NCBI GenBank assembly: GCA_944321525.1
Contig: CALULQ010000026.1
Coordinates: forward strand, 1 to 55,137
Reading direction: 5' to 3'
DNA length: 55,137 nucleotides
Origin: an uncultured Paraprevotella sp.
GTDB taxonomy: Bacteria; Bacteroidota; Bacteroidia; Bacteroidales; Bacteroidaceae
Shown here: positions 25,656-34,818 of the stretch, piece after piece
How positions within the stretch are numbered: position 1 is the first letter of the stretch
Layout of the letters: each line of letters opens with the position of its first letter
Program-made: the position numbers and the translations under genes
The notes under the pieces: generated by a model
Seen by the model: only the letters and a program-made list of their open reading frames with translations
Databases searched by the model: none
Told to the model about the DNA's origin: nothing

Positions 25656-26684
25656 ATGACGAAAAAGATTTTTGCTTCATTGTTGGTGGCGCTCACGGTG
25701 ATTCCGGCCGTGGCGCAGCTGAAGAATCCCTACGGCTACTTGTATTGCCACATGAGCCGCAGGGGAGAGTGGACGGCCTTCGCGCTGAGCCGCGACGGAG
25801 AAAACTGGCACGACCTGAACGGCGGCAACGAGGTGTACGACACCGGGAAGCTCTCCGCCATCGAGGGGGGCGCGCGTGATGCCTATATCGCCCGCAGCGG
25901 CGACGGCAAGAGTTTCGTGATGGTCACCACGGACATGTGTACCCGAAAGAGCCGCCAATGGTGGAACTACGGCATCAACCTGCTACGCTCGGACGACCTG
26001 ATACACTGGGAATCCGTGACCTTCGACTTCCGAAAGGGGCCGGACATCTTCTGCGACCCCGAGTCGCCCGACGTGTATGAGGACTACAGCGCCATCCACC
26101 GTGTGTGGGCGCCGCAGGTGATTTGGGACGAGAACTACACATGGGCCGACGGCCAACGCGGGGGATACTTCGTCTACTACTCGCTGCTGAACAGCAAGGA
26201 GGACCAATACGACCGCATCTTCTATTCCTATGCCGACCCGTCCTTCACCCGCCTCACCAAGCCCCGCCTGCTGTTCGACTGGGGCTATGCGACGATAGAC
26301 GCCGACATCGTGTGGGTGGAGGCCGACAAGAAGTGGCACATGATGATCAAGAAGGAAGGCGGGCAGCGGGGCATCTTCACCACGAAGTCGGAAAGCCTCA
26401 CGGGAATGTGGCCCGAACCGGACGAGAGCGACTACGTGGACTTCGAGGGGAACAAAAAGTGCGAGGGCGCATCGGCCTTCCGCATCGCCGGCGAGGAGGG
26501 TTGGCGCGTGGGTTACGTGGAGTATTCCTCGCGCCCCATCCGCTACCGCATCTGCAAGGCCGACGAATATCTGAGCAATTTCCACTCGCCCGAAGACATC
26601 AAGGGTGTGGCCGACCCGCAGCACGGTTCGTTCCTCCCGCTCACGAAGAAGGAATACCGCAGGCTGGAGAAGCATTGGAAGTAG
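25656..26684 (+). CDS. Secreted GH43-like glycoside hydrolase
   Basis: Protein of 342 aa with a signal peptide (MTKKIFASLLVALTVIPAVA-Q) and a five-bladed propeller pattern of GH43-type enzymes: SRDGENWHDL, RSDDLIHWESV, RVWAPQVIWDENY (around 149-161), DADIVWVEADKKWHMM, and CEGASAF, where the Glu would be the catalytic acid. Likely substrate arabinose- or xylose-containing glycan; not determinable. ATG at 25656 is preceded by AAGGAAC; an upstream open frame overlaps the GH5 end and lacks a signal peptide. Probably a two-gene unit with the GH5 gene. No SusC/SusD pair nearby. Confidence 0.85.
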   Translation: MTKKIFASLLVALTVIPAVAQLKNPYGYLYCHMSRRGEWTAFALSRDGENWHDLNGGNEVYDTGKLSAIEGGARDAYIARSGDGKSFVMVTTDMCTRKSRQWWNYGINLLRSDDLIHWESVTFDFRKGPDIFCDPESPDVYEDYSAIHRVWAPQVIWDENYTWADGQRGGYFVYYSLLNSKEDQYDRIFYSYADPSFTRLTKPRLLFDWGYATIDADIVWVEADKKWHMMIKKEGGQRGIFTTKSESLTGMWPEPDESDYVDFEGNKKCEGASAFRIAGEEGWRVGYVEYSSRPIRYRICKADEYLSNFHSPEDIKGVADPQHGSFLPLTKKEYRRLEKHWK

Positions 26685-26701
26685 AAACTGCAGCCGCGCC
26701 G

Positions 26702-26773
26702 TGCGGAAACCGCCAGCGTACTTTGCGGAGAGTACTCGAGTACTTGCCGCAGAGTACGCTGAAGCACGCCGCA
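26702..26773 (+). repeat. Modular palindromic repeat, copy 3 (72 bp, two units)
   Basis: Left end TGCGGAAACCGCCAGC (26702-26717); unit GTACTTTGCGGAGAGTAC (26718-26735); TCGA; inverted unit GTACTTGCCGCAGAGTAC (26740-26757); right end closing in GCCGCA (26768-26773). The two units form an interrupted inverted repeat. It sits between two convergent genes. Confidence 0.9.
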
Positions 26774-26828
26774 GGCGGAAATGCCGCGGTCCGGTTTCTG
26801 CGGCAGTGACCTGCGGAAGCGCGCACGG

Positions 26829-26878
26829 AAAAGGGCCGCCCCGGAAAGTGTCTGTCAACCTTCCGGGGCGGCCCTTTT
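26829..26878. terminator. Bidirectional terminator
   Basis: Perfect 18-bp stem from 26829-26846 to 26861-26878 (AAAAGGGCCGCCCCGGAA arm), A-run on one side and T-run on the other, between convergent genes. Confidence 0.92.
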
Positions 26879-26924
26879 CATGTGCGCTTCCCCGCGTAGT
26901 GCGGGAAGCCCTGTTTCCTTGTCC

Positions 26925-27545
26925 TTATTCCTCAATCAGCTGCGTGGCCTTCTGGCGCTCCTCCACAGGCTTCTCGAAGGCGTCGCGTGCGCCGGTGAAG
27001 ATGGCTTCCACGCGGTCCACGGTCTTGCGACGGAACTTGGCCGAGCCCCAAAGCAACTTGTCCTTGGCCTTGTTGAGGGCATTGGCGTCGTTGATCCACT
27101 CCTCGGCACGGTAGGTTCGTCCGTTGGTGCCGTCGAGGTCTTCTTCATAATAATAGCTGATTTGATTGAGACTCATGTGGCACTTGCCGTCGGAGCATTC
27201 CACGGTGAGCTGGTAGCGGAAGCGCGTGCGGTCCCACACGAAGGGTTTCTTCTTGAACGTCATCCATTCCTCAAAATGCCCCACGAGTATGCCCGACGCG
27301 GGGTCGTCTTCGGCAATCTCCGTGCCGGACATTTGGATTTCCTCCTTCGTCAGTTGCTGCAGGTAGCCTTTCAGCACGTTGTATATTTGTTGCTGGTTTT
27401 GTCCGGGCACGGCGAATGTTTGTTGGAACACCACCTGTCCGTTGACTTCCGGCACTGCGCCGGCCAGGTACTTGCTGTCGTCTCTCTTCGATTTGGCGCA
27501 CACGATCATGGGCACGCACAACAGTAACAATAAAACTTTTCTCAT
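26925..27545 (-). CDS. DUF4468 domain protein, exported
   Basis: Protein of 206 aa with a signal peptide (MRKVLLLLLCVPMIVCA-K). The mature part fits the DUF4468 (TBP-like fold) family: VPEVNGQVVFQQTF, then DPASGILVGHFEEW, then RYQLTVECSDGKCHMSLNQISYYYEE (segments as VECSDGKCHMSLNQI). Common in Bacteroidales periplasm, function unknown. The frame extends nine codons upstream, but MRKV gives the proper signal peptide. Single gene, after the efflux-operon regulator on the same strand. Confidence 0.85.
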   Translation of the reverse strand: MRKVLLLLLCVPMIVCAKSKRDDSKYLAGAVPEVNGQVVFQQTFAVPGQNQQQIYNVLKGYLQQLTKEEIQMSGTEIAEDDPASGILVGHFEEWMTFKKKPFVWDRTRFRYQLTVECSDGKCHMSLNQISYYYEEDLDGTNGRTYRAEEWINDANALNKAKDKLLWGSAKFRRKTVDRVEAIFTGARDAFEKPVEERQKATQLIEE

Positions 27546-27637
27546 GGATTCAAATCTTTTTAAGTTCTGCACAAAATTAATAAAAGAATGGCAAAATGTG
27601 GCAGCGAGCCTGCCTTTTTAGTCATTTTTGCACCATT

Positions 27638-28354
27638 TTATAAGGTGTACTTGTCAAAGTAGGCCGCGATGTCGGCCTTGTAGGTGTCCGATACGGGGAT
27701 GCGTGTCTTTCCGAACACGATTTGGCCTTTGTCCATCGTGCGCACCTTGTCCATCTGCACGATGAAAGAGCGGTGCACGCGCATGAACCGCGGCGAAGGC
27801 AGGTGTTCCTCCATGGTTTTCATGCTGGCCAGCGTCAGCACGGGGCGCGGCTCGCTTTCCAGGTAAATCTTCAGATAGTCGCGCAGGCCCTCGATGTAGA
27901 GGATGTCGTCCAGCCGGATTTGCACCAGCTTGTAGCCGGACTTCACGTAGATGAAGTCTTTTTCCCCGGCCTTCGTGTCCGGCGCCTGCCGCTTGAGGGA
28001 GAACCACTCCAAGGCTTTCCGCGCGGCGGAGAGGAACTCGTCGTAGTTCACGGGCTTGAGCAGGTAGTCGAGCGCATTGGCCTTGAAGCCCTCCAGGGCA
28101 TATTGGTCGAAAGCCGTGGTGAAGACGACGCGCACGTCCGGCGGGAGGAGGCGCGAGAACTCCAGTCCGTTGAGGTCGGGCATCTGGATATCCAGGAATA
28201 TCAGGTCGATGTCTTGCAGGTTGGTCTCGTTCAGGGCCACAACGGCGCTGCCGTATTTGCCGGCAAGATGGAGGAACGGCGTCTTCTTCACGTAGCTTTC
28301 CATGAGTCCGAGCGCCAGGGGTTCGTCGTCGATGATGATGCATTTAAGGGTCAT
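27638..28354 (-). CDS. LytTR-family response regulator
   Basis: Response regulator of 238 aa. Receiver domain 1-120 with acidic pair Asp9/Asp10, phosphoacceptor Asp55 (LIFLDIQMPD) and Lys100. The C-terminal LytTR DNA-binding domain runs from about 130 (KDFIYVKSGYKLVQI ... DILYIEGLRDYLKIYL ... RFMRVHRSFIVQMDKV). Its ATG overlaps the kinase stop in ATGA, so they are translationally coupled. Last gene of the efflux operon, suggesting it controls that operon. A longer open frame runs upstream in the same phase but is antisense-like and out of context. Confidence 0.95.
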   Translation of the reverse strand: MTLKCIIIDDEPLALGLMESYVKKTPFLHLAGKYGSAVVALNETNLQDIDLIFLDIQMPDLNGLEFSRLLPPDVRVVFTTAFDQYALEGFKANALDYLLKPVNYDEFLSAARKALEWFSLKRQAPDTKAGEKDFIYVKSGYKLVQIRLDDILYIEGLRDYLKIYLESEPRPVLTLASMKTMEEHLPSPRFMRVHRSFIVQMDKVRTMDKGQIVFGKTRIPVSDTYKADIAAYFDKYTL

Positions 28355-29430
28355 GATGCGGAAGTTTGCAGGGTTAGGATGGACTGGTAGACCGTGAGGG
28401 ATTCGTCGGGCCCTTTCGTCCACTGGTATTTGCCGGGATAGGTCAGGTCGATCCGCTTTTGCACTTGCTCCAGCCCGATGCCGCTCCCGCTGATGTCGTT
28501 TCTCTGTTTGGGGAAATAAGAGTTGGCGATGTGGCACGTGAGGAATCCTTCGTGGGGACAATAGATGCGTATGTGGATGAAACTGGGCTTGATGGTGCTC
28601 ACGCCGTGCTTGAACGCGTTTTCGAACAGCGAGATGAAGATGAGCGGGGCTATCCGGATGCTGTTTTCGGCCGGCACGTCGATGGAGAACTGCAAGTCGA
28701 CGTTCGCGGCGAGGCGGATCTTCATCAAGGCCACATAGTTGCGCAGGAACTCCGTTTCGCGGTTCAGCGGGATGAAGTCCTGGCTGTTGTCGTAGAGCAG
28801 GTGGCGCAGCAGGCGGCTGAGGTCCTGCACGGCTTGTTGCGCCTTCTCGGCGTCGAAGGCGATGAGGGCGTAGATGTTGTTCAGCGTGTTGAGCAGGAAG
28901 TGCGGATTGATTTGGTTGTGCAGGTTCTTCAGTTCCGCCTCCACGCGGCGCAGTTCGGCGTTCTGCCGGCCCAGTTCCGCCACGTGCCACCGCTGGCTCA
29001 TGCGGATGACGGCGGCCAGGGCCGCAATCAGTCCGAGCATGATGAAGTCCCGCAGGCGGAACATAAGGCTCCGCCAGACTTCCAATCCGCCGTCATGCGG
29101 GGCTACAGGCGGCTGGATATGGAAGTAGGCTTCGCCAAGTTTGAACCAAAAATGGATGAAGAAGAGCATGCCGACGCAGAGCAGGACATTGATGAGCACG
29201 TAGGTCTTATGCTTCTTTTCGAGCAGCAGGCGCGGCACGAGCCAGAGGTAGTTGAGATAGAACACCATGGCCATGGCCAGCGGCGGGCCTATCATGCGGA
29301 GCAGCTCCCCGTCCTCCATGTGCTCGTTGGGATGGCTCATGAGCATGGGGGGCAGTCCGAAGAGGAACATCCACGCCAACAGGTGGATGAGCCATTCGTG
29401 CGACAACTTGTGGGCAGGCATCTTCTTCAT
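28351..29430 (-). CDS. Sensor histidine kinase, LytS/YehU type
   Basis: Inner-membrane histidine kinase of 359 aa (His_kinase PF06580 type). Four membrane segments in the first ~145 residues (about 13-30, 47-66, 77-96, 128-143), no large periplasmic domain, then a coiled-coil linker (about 150-170) and the phosphoacceptor His177 in NQINPHFLLN. ATP-binding region includes PLIFISLFENAFKHG and SGSGIGLEQVQKR. Partner is the LytTR regulator that overlaps its stop codon. It lies 7 nt after the permease gene, as part of the efflux operon. Confidence 0.94.
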   Translation of the reverse strand: MKKMPAHKLSHEWLIHLLAWMFLFGLPPMLMSHPNEHMEDGELLRMIGPPLAMAMVFYLNYLWLVPRLLLEKKHKTYVLINVLLCVGMLFFIHFWFKLGEAYFHIQPPVAPHDGGLEVWRSLMFRLRDFIMLGLIAALAAVIRMSQRWHVAELGRQNAELRRVEAELKNLHNQINPHFLLNTLNNIYALIAFDAEKAQQAVQDLSRLLRHLLYDNSQDFIPLNRETEFLRNYVALMKIRLAANVDLQFSIDVPAENSIRIAPLIFISLFENAFKHGVSTIKPSFIHIRIYCPHEGFLTCHIANSYFPKQRNDISGSGIGLEQVQKRIDLTYPGKYQWTKGPDESLTVYQSILTLQTSAS

Positions 29431-29437
29431 TCCGCTT

Positions 29438-30676
29438 TTATTCGTAGCGCAAGGCTTCTATGGGGTCCATGTTGGCTGCCTTCTTGGCCGGATACCAGCC
29501 AAAGAAGATGCCGATGAAGGTGCAGACGCCGAAACTCATCACGATGCTCCACCATTGGATGAAGATGGGCATGTTGGCCGCCACCTTGACGGCGTATGCC
29601 GCACCGATGCCGAGCAGGACGCCGATGACGCCGCCGGCAATGCTGAGGATGGCCGCCTCGATGAGGAACTGGCTCAGGATGTCGATGCCGCGTGCCCCGA
29701 CCGACATGCGCAGGCCGATTTCCTTGGTGCGCTCGCTCACAGAGACGTACATGATGTTCATGATGCCGATGCCGCCCACCACGAGCGAGATGCCGGCCAC
29801 GCTGCCCAGCAGGATGGTGAGCAGGTCCATCGTGGTGTTCATCATCGTGGCTATTTCTTCTTGGCTGCGGATGGTGAAGTCGTCCACTTCGGCTTCCGTG
29901 TTCTCCGTGCCTTCCTTCAGCTTATGGTTGCGGCGCAGCACGGCTGTGATGTCTTCTATGGCCAGGTCCGTGGCGTCTTCCGTCACGGCGGAGCAGTTGA
30001 TGCCCTGCAGGTAGGTGACGGCAAGGATGCGCTTCATCACCGTGGTGTAGGGAGCCAGCGCCAGGTCGTCCTGGTCCATGCCCATGGAGTTATAGCCTTT
30101 GGACTTCAGCACGCCCACCACGCGGAACGGGATGCTGTTGAAGCGGACCACCTTGCCCACGGGGTCGCCCCCGTCGGGGAAAAGGTTGTCCACGACGGTC
30201 TTTCCCAGCACGCACACCTTGGCTGCGGTGCGGATGTCCTGTTCGCTGAAGATTTCGCCGTTTTCCACCTTGAGCTGGCGGATGTCGAGGTAGTCTTCGT
30301 TCACGCCATAGAGGGTGGAGGGCGTGTTGTTGTTGCCGAAGATGAACTGTCCGCTGCTGTTCACCGTGGGGCTGACGGCCGAGATGTAGCGCGCCTCGTC
30401 ACGGATGCTTTCGTAGTCCTCTATCTTCAGGGTCTGCATCTCTTCAGGGTCGCGCCTCACCCCGCCACGCATGTCGGCGCCGGGGTGAATCATGATCATG
30501 TTGGAGCCCATTTCCGAGATTTGCTTGCGGATGCTGCGCTTCGAGCCTTGCCCGATGGCCAGCATGGCAATGACGGAAGCCACGCCGATGATGATGCCCA
30601 GCGCTGTGAGGAAAGAGCGCAGCTTGTTGGCGGCGATGGCCTTGAGTGCTATTTTGAAAAGATTGGAGATATTCAT
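29438..30676 (-). CDS. macB: MacB-like ABC transporter permease
   Basis: Permease of 412 aa of the MacB/FtsX type. Short cytoplasmic start, first membrane segment LRSFLTALGIIIGVASVIAMLAIG (about 19-42), a large MacB_PCD periplasmic domain (about 45-270), and three C-terminal membrane segments around 283-305, 330-360 and 372-395, ending KKAANMDPIEALRYE, the usual FtsX-type ending. Here the permease and ATPase are separate proteins, whereas E. coli MacB fuses them. Second of its pair after the ATPase (23 nt). Confidence 0.95.
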   Translation of the reverse strand: MNISNLFKIALKAIAANKLRSFLTALGIIIGVASVIAMLAIGQGSKRSIRKQISEMGSNMIMIHPGADMRGGVRRDPEEMQTLKIEDYESIRDEARYISAVSPTVNSSGQFIFGNNNTPSTLYGVNEDYLDIRQLKVENGEIFSEQDIRTAAKVCVLGKTVVDNLFPDGGDPVGKVVRFNSIPFRVVGVLKSKGYNSMGMDQDDLALAPYTTVMKRILAVTYLQGINCSAVTEDATDLAIEDITAVLRRNHKLKEGTENTEAEVDDFTIRSQEEIATMMNTTMDLLTILLGSVAGISLVVGGIGIMNIMYVSVSERTKEIGLRMSVGARGIDILSQFLIEAAILSIAGGVIGVLLGIGAAYAVKVAANMPIFIQWWSIVMSFGVCTFIGIFFGWYPAKKAANMDPIEALRYE

Positions 30677-30699
30677 TTCTTATTGATTGTATAGGAGGT

Positions 30700-31461
30700 T
30701 TAGTCATCTTGCGGAAGGGGAATCTTCGAGAGGGCCTCGGCTGCCGAGAGGATATTGTCGTTGAGGGTGTCCTCGCGGATTTTCCCGTCGCGCAGCGTGA
30801 TGTTGCGGCTGCTGTAGCGGGCGATTTCCGGATTGTGGGTCACGAAGATGATGGTGCGCCCCATGGCGTGAAGCTGCTGGAACAGCACGAGGATTTCGAA
30901 AGAGGTACGGGTGTCCAGGTTGCCCGTGGCCTCGTCGGCCAGCACCACGGCGGGGTCGTTCACCAAGGCGCGGGCGATGGCCACGCGCTGCATCTGTCCG
31001 CCGGACATCTGGTTGGACTTGTGGTAGAGGCGGTCGCCCAATCCCACCATCTCGAGGGCTTTGACGGCCCTCTCCTTGCGCTCCTTGGCCGACACGGCCG
31101 AGTTGTACATCAGGGGCAATTCCACGTTTTCCACGGCCGTGGTCTTCGGCAGCAGGTTGTAGTTCTGGAACACAAAACCTATCTTCCGGTTACGCAGCAC
31201 GGCCCTTTCGCGGCGCTTCATGGTGCGGACGCTCACTCCGTCGAGGATGTATTCCCCCGACGTAGGCGTGTCGAGGCAGCCCAGCTGGTTGAGCAGTGTG
31301 GACTTGCCGGAGCCGGACGTACCCATGATGGTGACGAACTCGCCTTCGTAGATTTTGAACGAAATGCCGCGCAAGGCGTGCACCACCTCATCGCCCACGA
31401 TGAAGTTCCGCTTCACGTTTTGCAGTTCTATGACCGCTTTCTTTTGGGTGTTCTCTTCCAT
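30700..31461 (-). CDS. macB: ABC transporter ATPase, MacB/LolD type
   Basis: ATP-binding subunit of 253 aa: Walker [10 protein letters not shown] (47-55), Q-loop [10 protein letters not shown], signature [15 protein letters not shown], Walker [13 protein letters not shown] and the switch histidine in FVTHNPE. Belongs to the LolD/MacB-N subgroup, which drives mechanotransmission rather than membrane translocation. Operon mate of the permease and of the MacA-like adaptor (20 nt before). Confidence 0.96.
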   Translation of the reverse strand: MEENTQKKAVIELQNVKRNFIVGDEVVHALRGISFKIYEGEFVTIMGTSGSGKSTLLNQLGCLDTPTSGEYILDGVSVRTMKRRERAVLRNRKIGFVFQNYNLLPKTTAVENVELPLMYNSAVSAKERKERAVKALEMVGLGDRLYHKSNQMSGGQMQRVAIARALVNDPAVVLADEATGNLDTRTSFEILVLFQQLHAMGRTIIFVTHNPEIARYSSRNITLRDGKIREDTLNDNILSAAEALSKIPLPQDD

Positions 31462-31481
31462 TGCGGGGTTCTTTAGGCGGG

Positions 31482-32657
31482 TTATTTCTTTTTCTTGTCA
31501 TCCTTCTTTCCCGGATGGGGCATGAAGGGGTTCGATTCGGGTTCGGCTTGGTCTGCCGGGTCCACGATTTCTGTCATGGAGATGACCACGTCTGTTCCGG
31601 CTTTCACGCCGCCCAGGATTTCCGTGCGTACTCCGTCGGTGGCGCCGACCTTCACCTCATGGGCTTTCAGGGTGTTGCCCGACAACGTCCAGAGTTTGTT
31701 CCGTCCGTCCACGTCCTCTATCTTATACGATTTTCCCAGGATTTCCTTGGTGGGCGTGAAGCGCAACGCGCGTGTCTTGACGCTCAGCACACCGGTGCGC
31801 TCCATCGTGTTGATGGACACGTTGGCGGTCAGTCCGGGTTTCAGTTTCAGGTCGTTGTTCGGGGCGGAGATGACCACCTCGTAGGTGATGACGTTGTCCG
31901 TGTCGGTGGCTTCGAGGCGCACTTGCGTCACGGTGCCGTGGAAAGTGTCGTTGGGATAGGTGTCTACGGTGAAAGTCACGGTCTGACCTTCCTTCACGTT
32001 GCCTATGTCGGCCTCGTCGATGTCGGCGATGACGCGCATGTCGGTCAGGTCTTTGGCTATGGTGAAGAGAGTCGGGGTTTCGAAACTGGAGGCCACGGTC
32101 TGTCCTTCTTCCACGGCACGGCTGAGCACGATGCCATCGATGGGCGATGTGATAGTGGCATAGCCCAAGTTCGTCTCTGCCTTTTTCACGCTTTCCTGCG
32201 CGGTCTTGTAGGATTCCAATGCTTTGCGGTATTCAAGGTAGGCCGTTTCGTAGTCGTTTTTGCTGATGAGTCCCTTCTCGTTGAGGGCCTTGTAGCGTTC
32301 GTGGTTGGCCTTTTGGTAGTCCAGTTCGCTCTGTGCACTGGCCAGGTTGGCTTGCGCGCTCTTCAATTCGCTGTTCAGGTTGGTCTTGTCGAGCTCGGCT
32401 ATGACCTGCCCTTTCTTGACGATGCTATTATAATCCACGTAGATGTTGCTGATGATACCGGAAACTTGCGTACCGACTTCCACTTCCGTGACCGGTTCGA
32501 TGGTACCCGTGGCGGTGACGCTGGTGCGGAGCGTGTCCGGCTGCACTTTGGCGGTTTCAAATTCTACGGGAATGCCCTTCTTGGGCCAAGCCAATGCGGC
32601 GATGGCTGCGGCGACCACCACTACAGCCCCCGCGACGATGATAGTTTTCTTCTTCAT
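31482..32657 (-). CDS. macA: MacA-like periplasmic adaptor (membrane fusion protein)
   Basis: Membrane-fusion protein of 391 aa with an N-terminal membrane anchor (IIVAGAVVVVAAAIAALAWP). It then has a biotinyl-lipoyl-like part (VTATGTIEPVTEVEVGTQVSG), a long coiled-coil hairpin (about 95-165, SELKSAQANLASAQSELDYQ), the second lipoyl half (TSPIDGIVLSRAVEEGQTV) and a beta-barrel/membrane-proximal region. It ends in a lysine-rich tail KKDDKKKK. It couples the inner-membrane ABC pair to the TolC-like channel encoded 16 nt upstream. Confidence 0.95.
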   Translation of the reverse strand: MKKKTIIVAGAVVVVAAAIAALAWPKKGIPVEFETAKVQPDTLRTSVTATGTIEPVTEVEVGTQVSGIISNIYVDYNSIVKKGQVIAELDKTNLNSELKSAQANLASAQSELDYQKANHERYKALNEKGLISKNDYETAYLEYRKALESYKTAQESVKKAETNLGYATITSPIDGIVLSRAVEEGQTVASSFETPTLFTIAKDLTDMRVIADIDEADIGNVKEGQTVTFTVDTYPNDTFHGTVTQVRLEATDTDNVITYEVVISAPNNDLKLKPGLTANVSINTMERTGVLSVKTRALRFTPTKEILGKSYKIEDVDGRNKLWTLSGNTLKAHEVKVGATDGVRTEILGGVKAGTDVVISMTEIVDPADQAEPESNPFMPHPGKKDDKKKK

Positions 32658-32673
32658 ATTTGAGATGTTGTTG

Positions 32674-34023
32674 TTACAAGTTGATACTTTCTCCTTTATA
32701 GAATTTCAGCAGCTGTATGTGCAGCAGCGTGTTGTATTGGCTTTGCAGTTTGTTTTGCTGAGCGCTCATTAGTTCATCGCGTCCGTTCATGAGTTCCACG
32801 ATGTTTTTCAGGCCGTTCTTGAACTGTTCGTCCAACAGCTCATAGCTGCTTTGCGCGCTCTTCAATTGTGCGAGCGATGCCACGTACTGCTGCTGGTTGT
32901 TGTAGGCATTGAGCCAATATTCTTCGATGGTGCTGTAGAGTTGTTTCTGCTGGTCCTGCAGCTGCAGTTCGCTGTCCATCTTGGTCAGTTTGGCTTTTTT
33001 GAGGTTGGTCTTGTTCCGTTTGTTGTCGAAGATGGGGATGGAGAGCGTCACTCCGGCCGATGCGTTCAGGTTTTGCTTCATCTGCTCGCCGGCCGATTCG
33101 CGGCTGCCGGAGTAGTGGCTGTCGCCGATGCCGGCCGTGATGGAGATGGAAGGGTAGTAGCCGGCTTTGGCGATGTCGATGTCCAGTTCCGCGGCATCCA
33201 CGTTGAGCCGTCCGCTTTGGATTTCAGGCCGCGAGTTGAGTGCGGCCTGATAGACTTCGCCCACGTTGGGGATGATTTGTGTGGCCACGTCGTCCGCCGT
33301 GTGGATGCCTTGGATGTCAAACTTGCGCCCGTCGGTGATTTCGAGCAGTTCTTTCAACTGCCGGGTGTAGTTGGCAATCTGCGTTTGGGTCGCCACGCAG
33401 TCATATTCTGCGCTGGCGGCTTGCGATTCCAGCTGTGTGAGGTCGGCTTTCGAGATTTGTCCTTGTTCGAACATCTCTTTTCCGCGTTCATGCTGGCTTT
33501 GTGCTGTTTCGGCCATGGAGCGGTTCACTTCCAGCGCGTCTTTGGAATACAGGATTTGGATGTAGAGTTGTGTAATTTGTTCCTGTATGCTGTTGGCGGT
33601 GGTTTGTGTGGTCAGGGCCGAGATTTGGTTTTGCAGCTTTTGGGCCTTCACGTTCTTGTAGTTGGCTCCGCCGTCCCACACGGTCCACGAGGCGTTGAGC
33701 CCGTAGTTGCCGTTTTCCGTGAACTTGTTGGTCGAATTGTTCGCAATGCCGTTGGTCACGATGTTGGAAGCCGACTCCTGAAGGGGGCGGTAGGAGATGC
33801 TCTGCGTGGTGCTGAACGACAGCGAAGGGAAGAGTTCGGCCCGCTTTTGCGCCAGGTCGGCCGCGCCTTGCTGCTCCGCGATTTCGTTTTGCTTGAGCTG
33901 GATGTTGTGTTCGATGGCGTAGTCGATGCATTGTTGCAGCGACCATTTTGTCGAGTCTTGTCCGGCGGCGCACAAGGCCGGCAGGCAGAACGCGCCGCAC
34001 ATTAGGTAATTCTTATAACTCAT
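32674..34023 (-). CDS. TolC-family outer membrane channel
   Basis: Outer-membrane efflux protein of 449 aa with a signal peptide (MSYKNYLMCGAFCLPALCAA-G). Two OEP repeats with long helices: WSLQQCIDYAIEHNIQLKQ near the N-terminus and SRPEIQSGRLNVDAAELDIDIAKAGYYPSISITAG in the second half (motif KAGYYPSISI). First gene of the efflux operon tolC-macA-macB-macB-kinase-regulator. It also has a -7 box upstream. Confidence 0.94.
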   Translation of the reverse strand: MSYKNYLMCGAFCLPALCAAGQDSTKWSLQQCIDYAIEHNIQLKQNEIAEQQGAADLAQKRAELFPSLSFSTTQSISYRPLQESASNIVTNGIANNSTNKFTENGNYGLNASWTVWDGGANYKNVKAQKLQNQISALTTQTTANSIQEQITQLYIQILYSKDALEVNRSMAETAQSQHERGKEMFEQGQISKADLTQLESQAASAEYDCVATQTQIANYTRQLKELLEITDGRKFDIQGIHTADDVATQIIPNVGEVYQAALNSRPEIQSGRLNVDAAELDIDIAKAGYYPSISITAGIGDSHYSGSRESAGEQMKQNLNASAGVTLSIPIFDNKRNKTNLKKAKLTKMDSELQLQDQQKQLYSTIEEYWLNAYNNQQQYVASLAQLKSAQSSYELLDEQFKNGLKNIVELMNGRDELMSAQQNKLQSQYNTLLHIQLLKFYKGESINL

Positions 34024-34045
34024 GGGTACAGTCTTTTTTACGTTA

Positions 34046-34077
34046 CAAAGTTAGGAATAATAAAGTTGGGGCGGAAA
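34046..34077 (-). promoter_or_regulatory. Promoter of the efflux operon
   Basis: TAACTTTG (34046-34053) on the minus strand with a TTTC -33-like element at 34074-34077, spacing 20 nt; 22 nt to the start codon. Confidence 0.68.
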
Positions 34078-34139
34078 TAAAATGTACCAACCGCATGTTT
34101 TTTTTCGACTGACATGCCGAATATGTCTACCAAAAAGGC

Positions 34140-34147
34140 TATATTTG
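34140..34147 (+). promoter_or_regulatory. -7 box of ribE
   Basis: TATATTTG, 38 nt before the ATG. No clear -33 and no FMN riboswitch in the 162-nt gap. Confidence 0.6.
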
Positions 34148-34185
34148 AATCCCAAAAGCGGATTATCATTTAAATTGTTGCAGAT

Positions 34186-34794
34186 ATGTTCTCAGGGATA
34201 GTAGAAGAATGCGCCCGGGTTGTCGGGATTGTGAAGGAGCAGGAAAACGTGCATTTCACTTTGTCTTGCTCTTTCGTGGACGAATTGAAGATTGACCAAA
34301 GCGTGTCCCATAATGGAGTGTGCCTCACGGTGGTACGCATACAAGACGGGACCTACACCGTGACGGCGATGAAGGAGACGCTCGACCGGTCGAACTTGGG
34401 CCGGCTGAAGGTGGGCGACGAGGTGAACGTGGAGCGTTCCATGCTGATGAACGGCCGCTTGGACGGCCACATCGTGCAGGGCCACGTGGACGGAACGGCC
34501 GAATGCGTGGCGGTGGACGATGCCGAAGGTAGCCATGTGTTTACTTTCCGCCACGCTTTTGACCCCGCCATGGTCAGGAGGGGCTATTTTTGTGTGGATA
34601 AGGGTTCGGTGACGGTGAACGGCGTGAGCCTGACCGTGTGCAATCCCACGAAGGACACGTTCCAAGTGTGCATCATTCCCTACACCTTCGAGCACACCAA
34701 TTTCCACGGCATAAAGCCCGGCTCTGTGGTGAACATCGAATTCGACATCATCGGCAAATACTTGAGCCGGATGATGGATTTGGTGAAGGAATAA
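34186..34794 (+). CDS. ribE: Riboflavin synthase, alpha chain
   Basis: Enzyme of 202 aa that dismutates two 6,7-dimethyl-8-ribityllumazine molecules to riboflavin, the last step of the pathway. Two tandem lumazine-binding barrels: the first opens MFSGIVEE (1-8) with VSHNGVCLTV (around 40-49), the second has GHVDGTAECV and VTVNGVSLTVC. The end FDIIGKYLSRM is typical. Single gene; no other riboflavin genes nearby. Confidence 0.97.
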   Translation: MFSGIVEECARVVGIVKEQENVHFTLSCSFVDELKIDQSVSHNGVCLTVVRIQDGTYTVTAMKETLDRSNLGRLKVGDEVNVERSMLMNGRLDGHIVQGHVDGTAECVAVDDAEGSHVFTFRHAFDPAMVRRGYFCVDKGSVTVNGVSLTVCNPTKDTFQVCIIPYTFEHTNFHGIKPGSVVNIEFDIIGKYLSRMMDLVKE

Positions 34795-34818
34795 GCAGTT
34801 TTTTCACTTTTCTTTTGC

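Noticed and set aside
27638..28990. A 450-codon frame including the response regulator.
   Set aside because: Its first part is the histidine kinase gene read in another frame; the family start at 28354 with the ATGA overlap is far better.
34024..34185. FMN riboswitch before riboflavin synthase.
   Set aside because: The gap is short, contains the divergent promoters, and lacks the conserved FMN aptamer segments.
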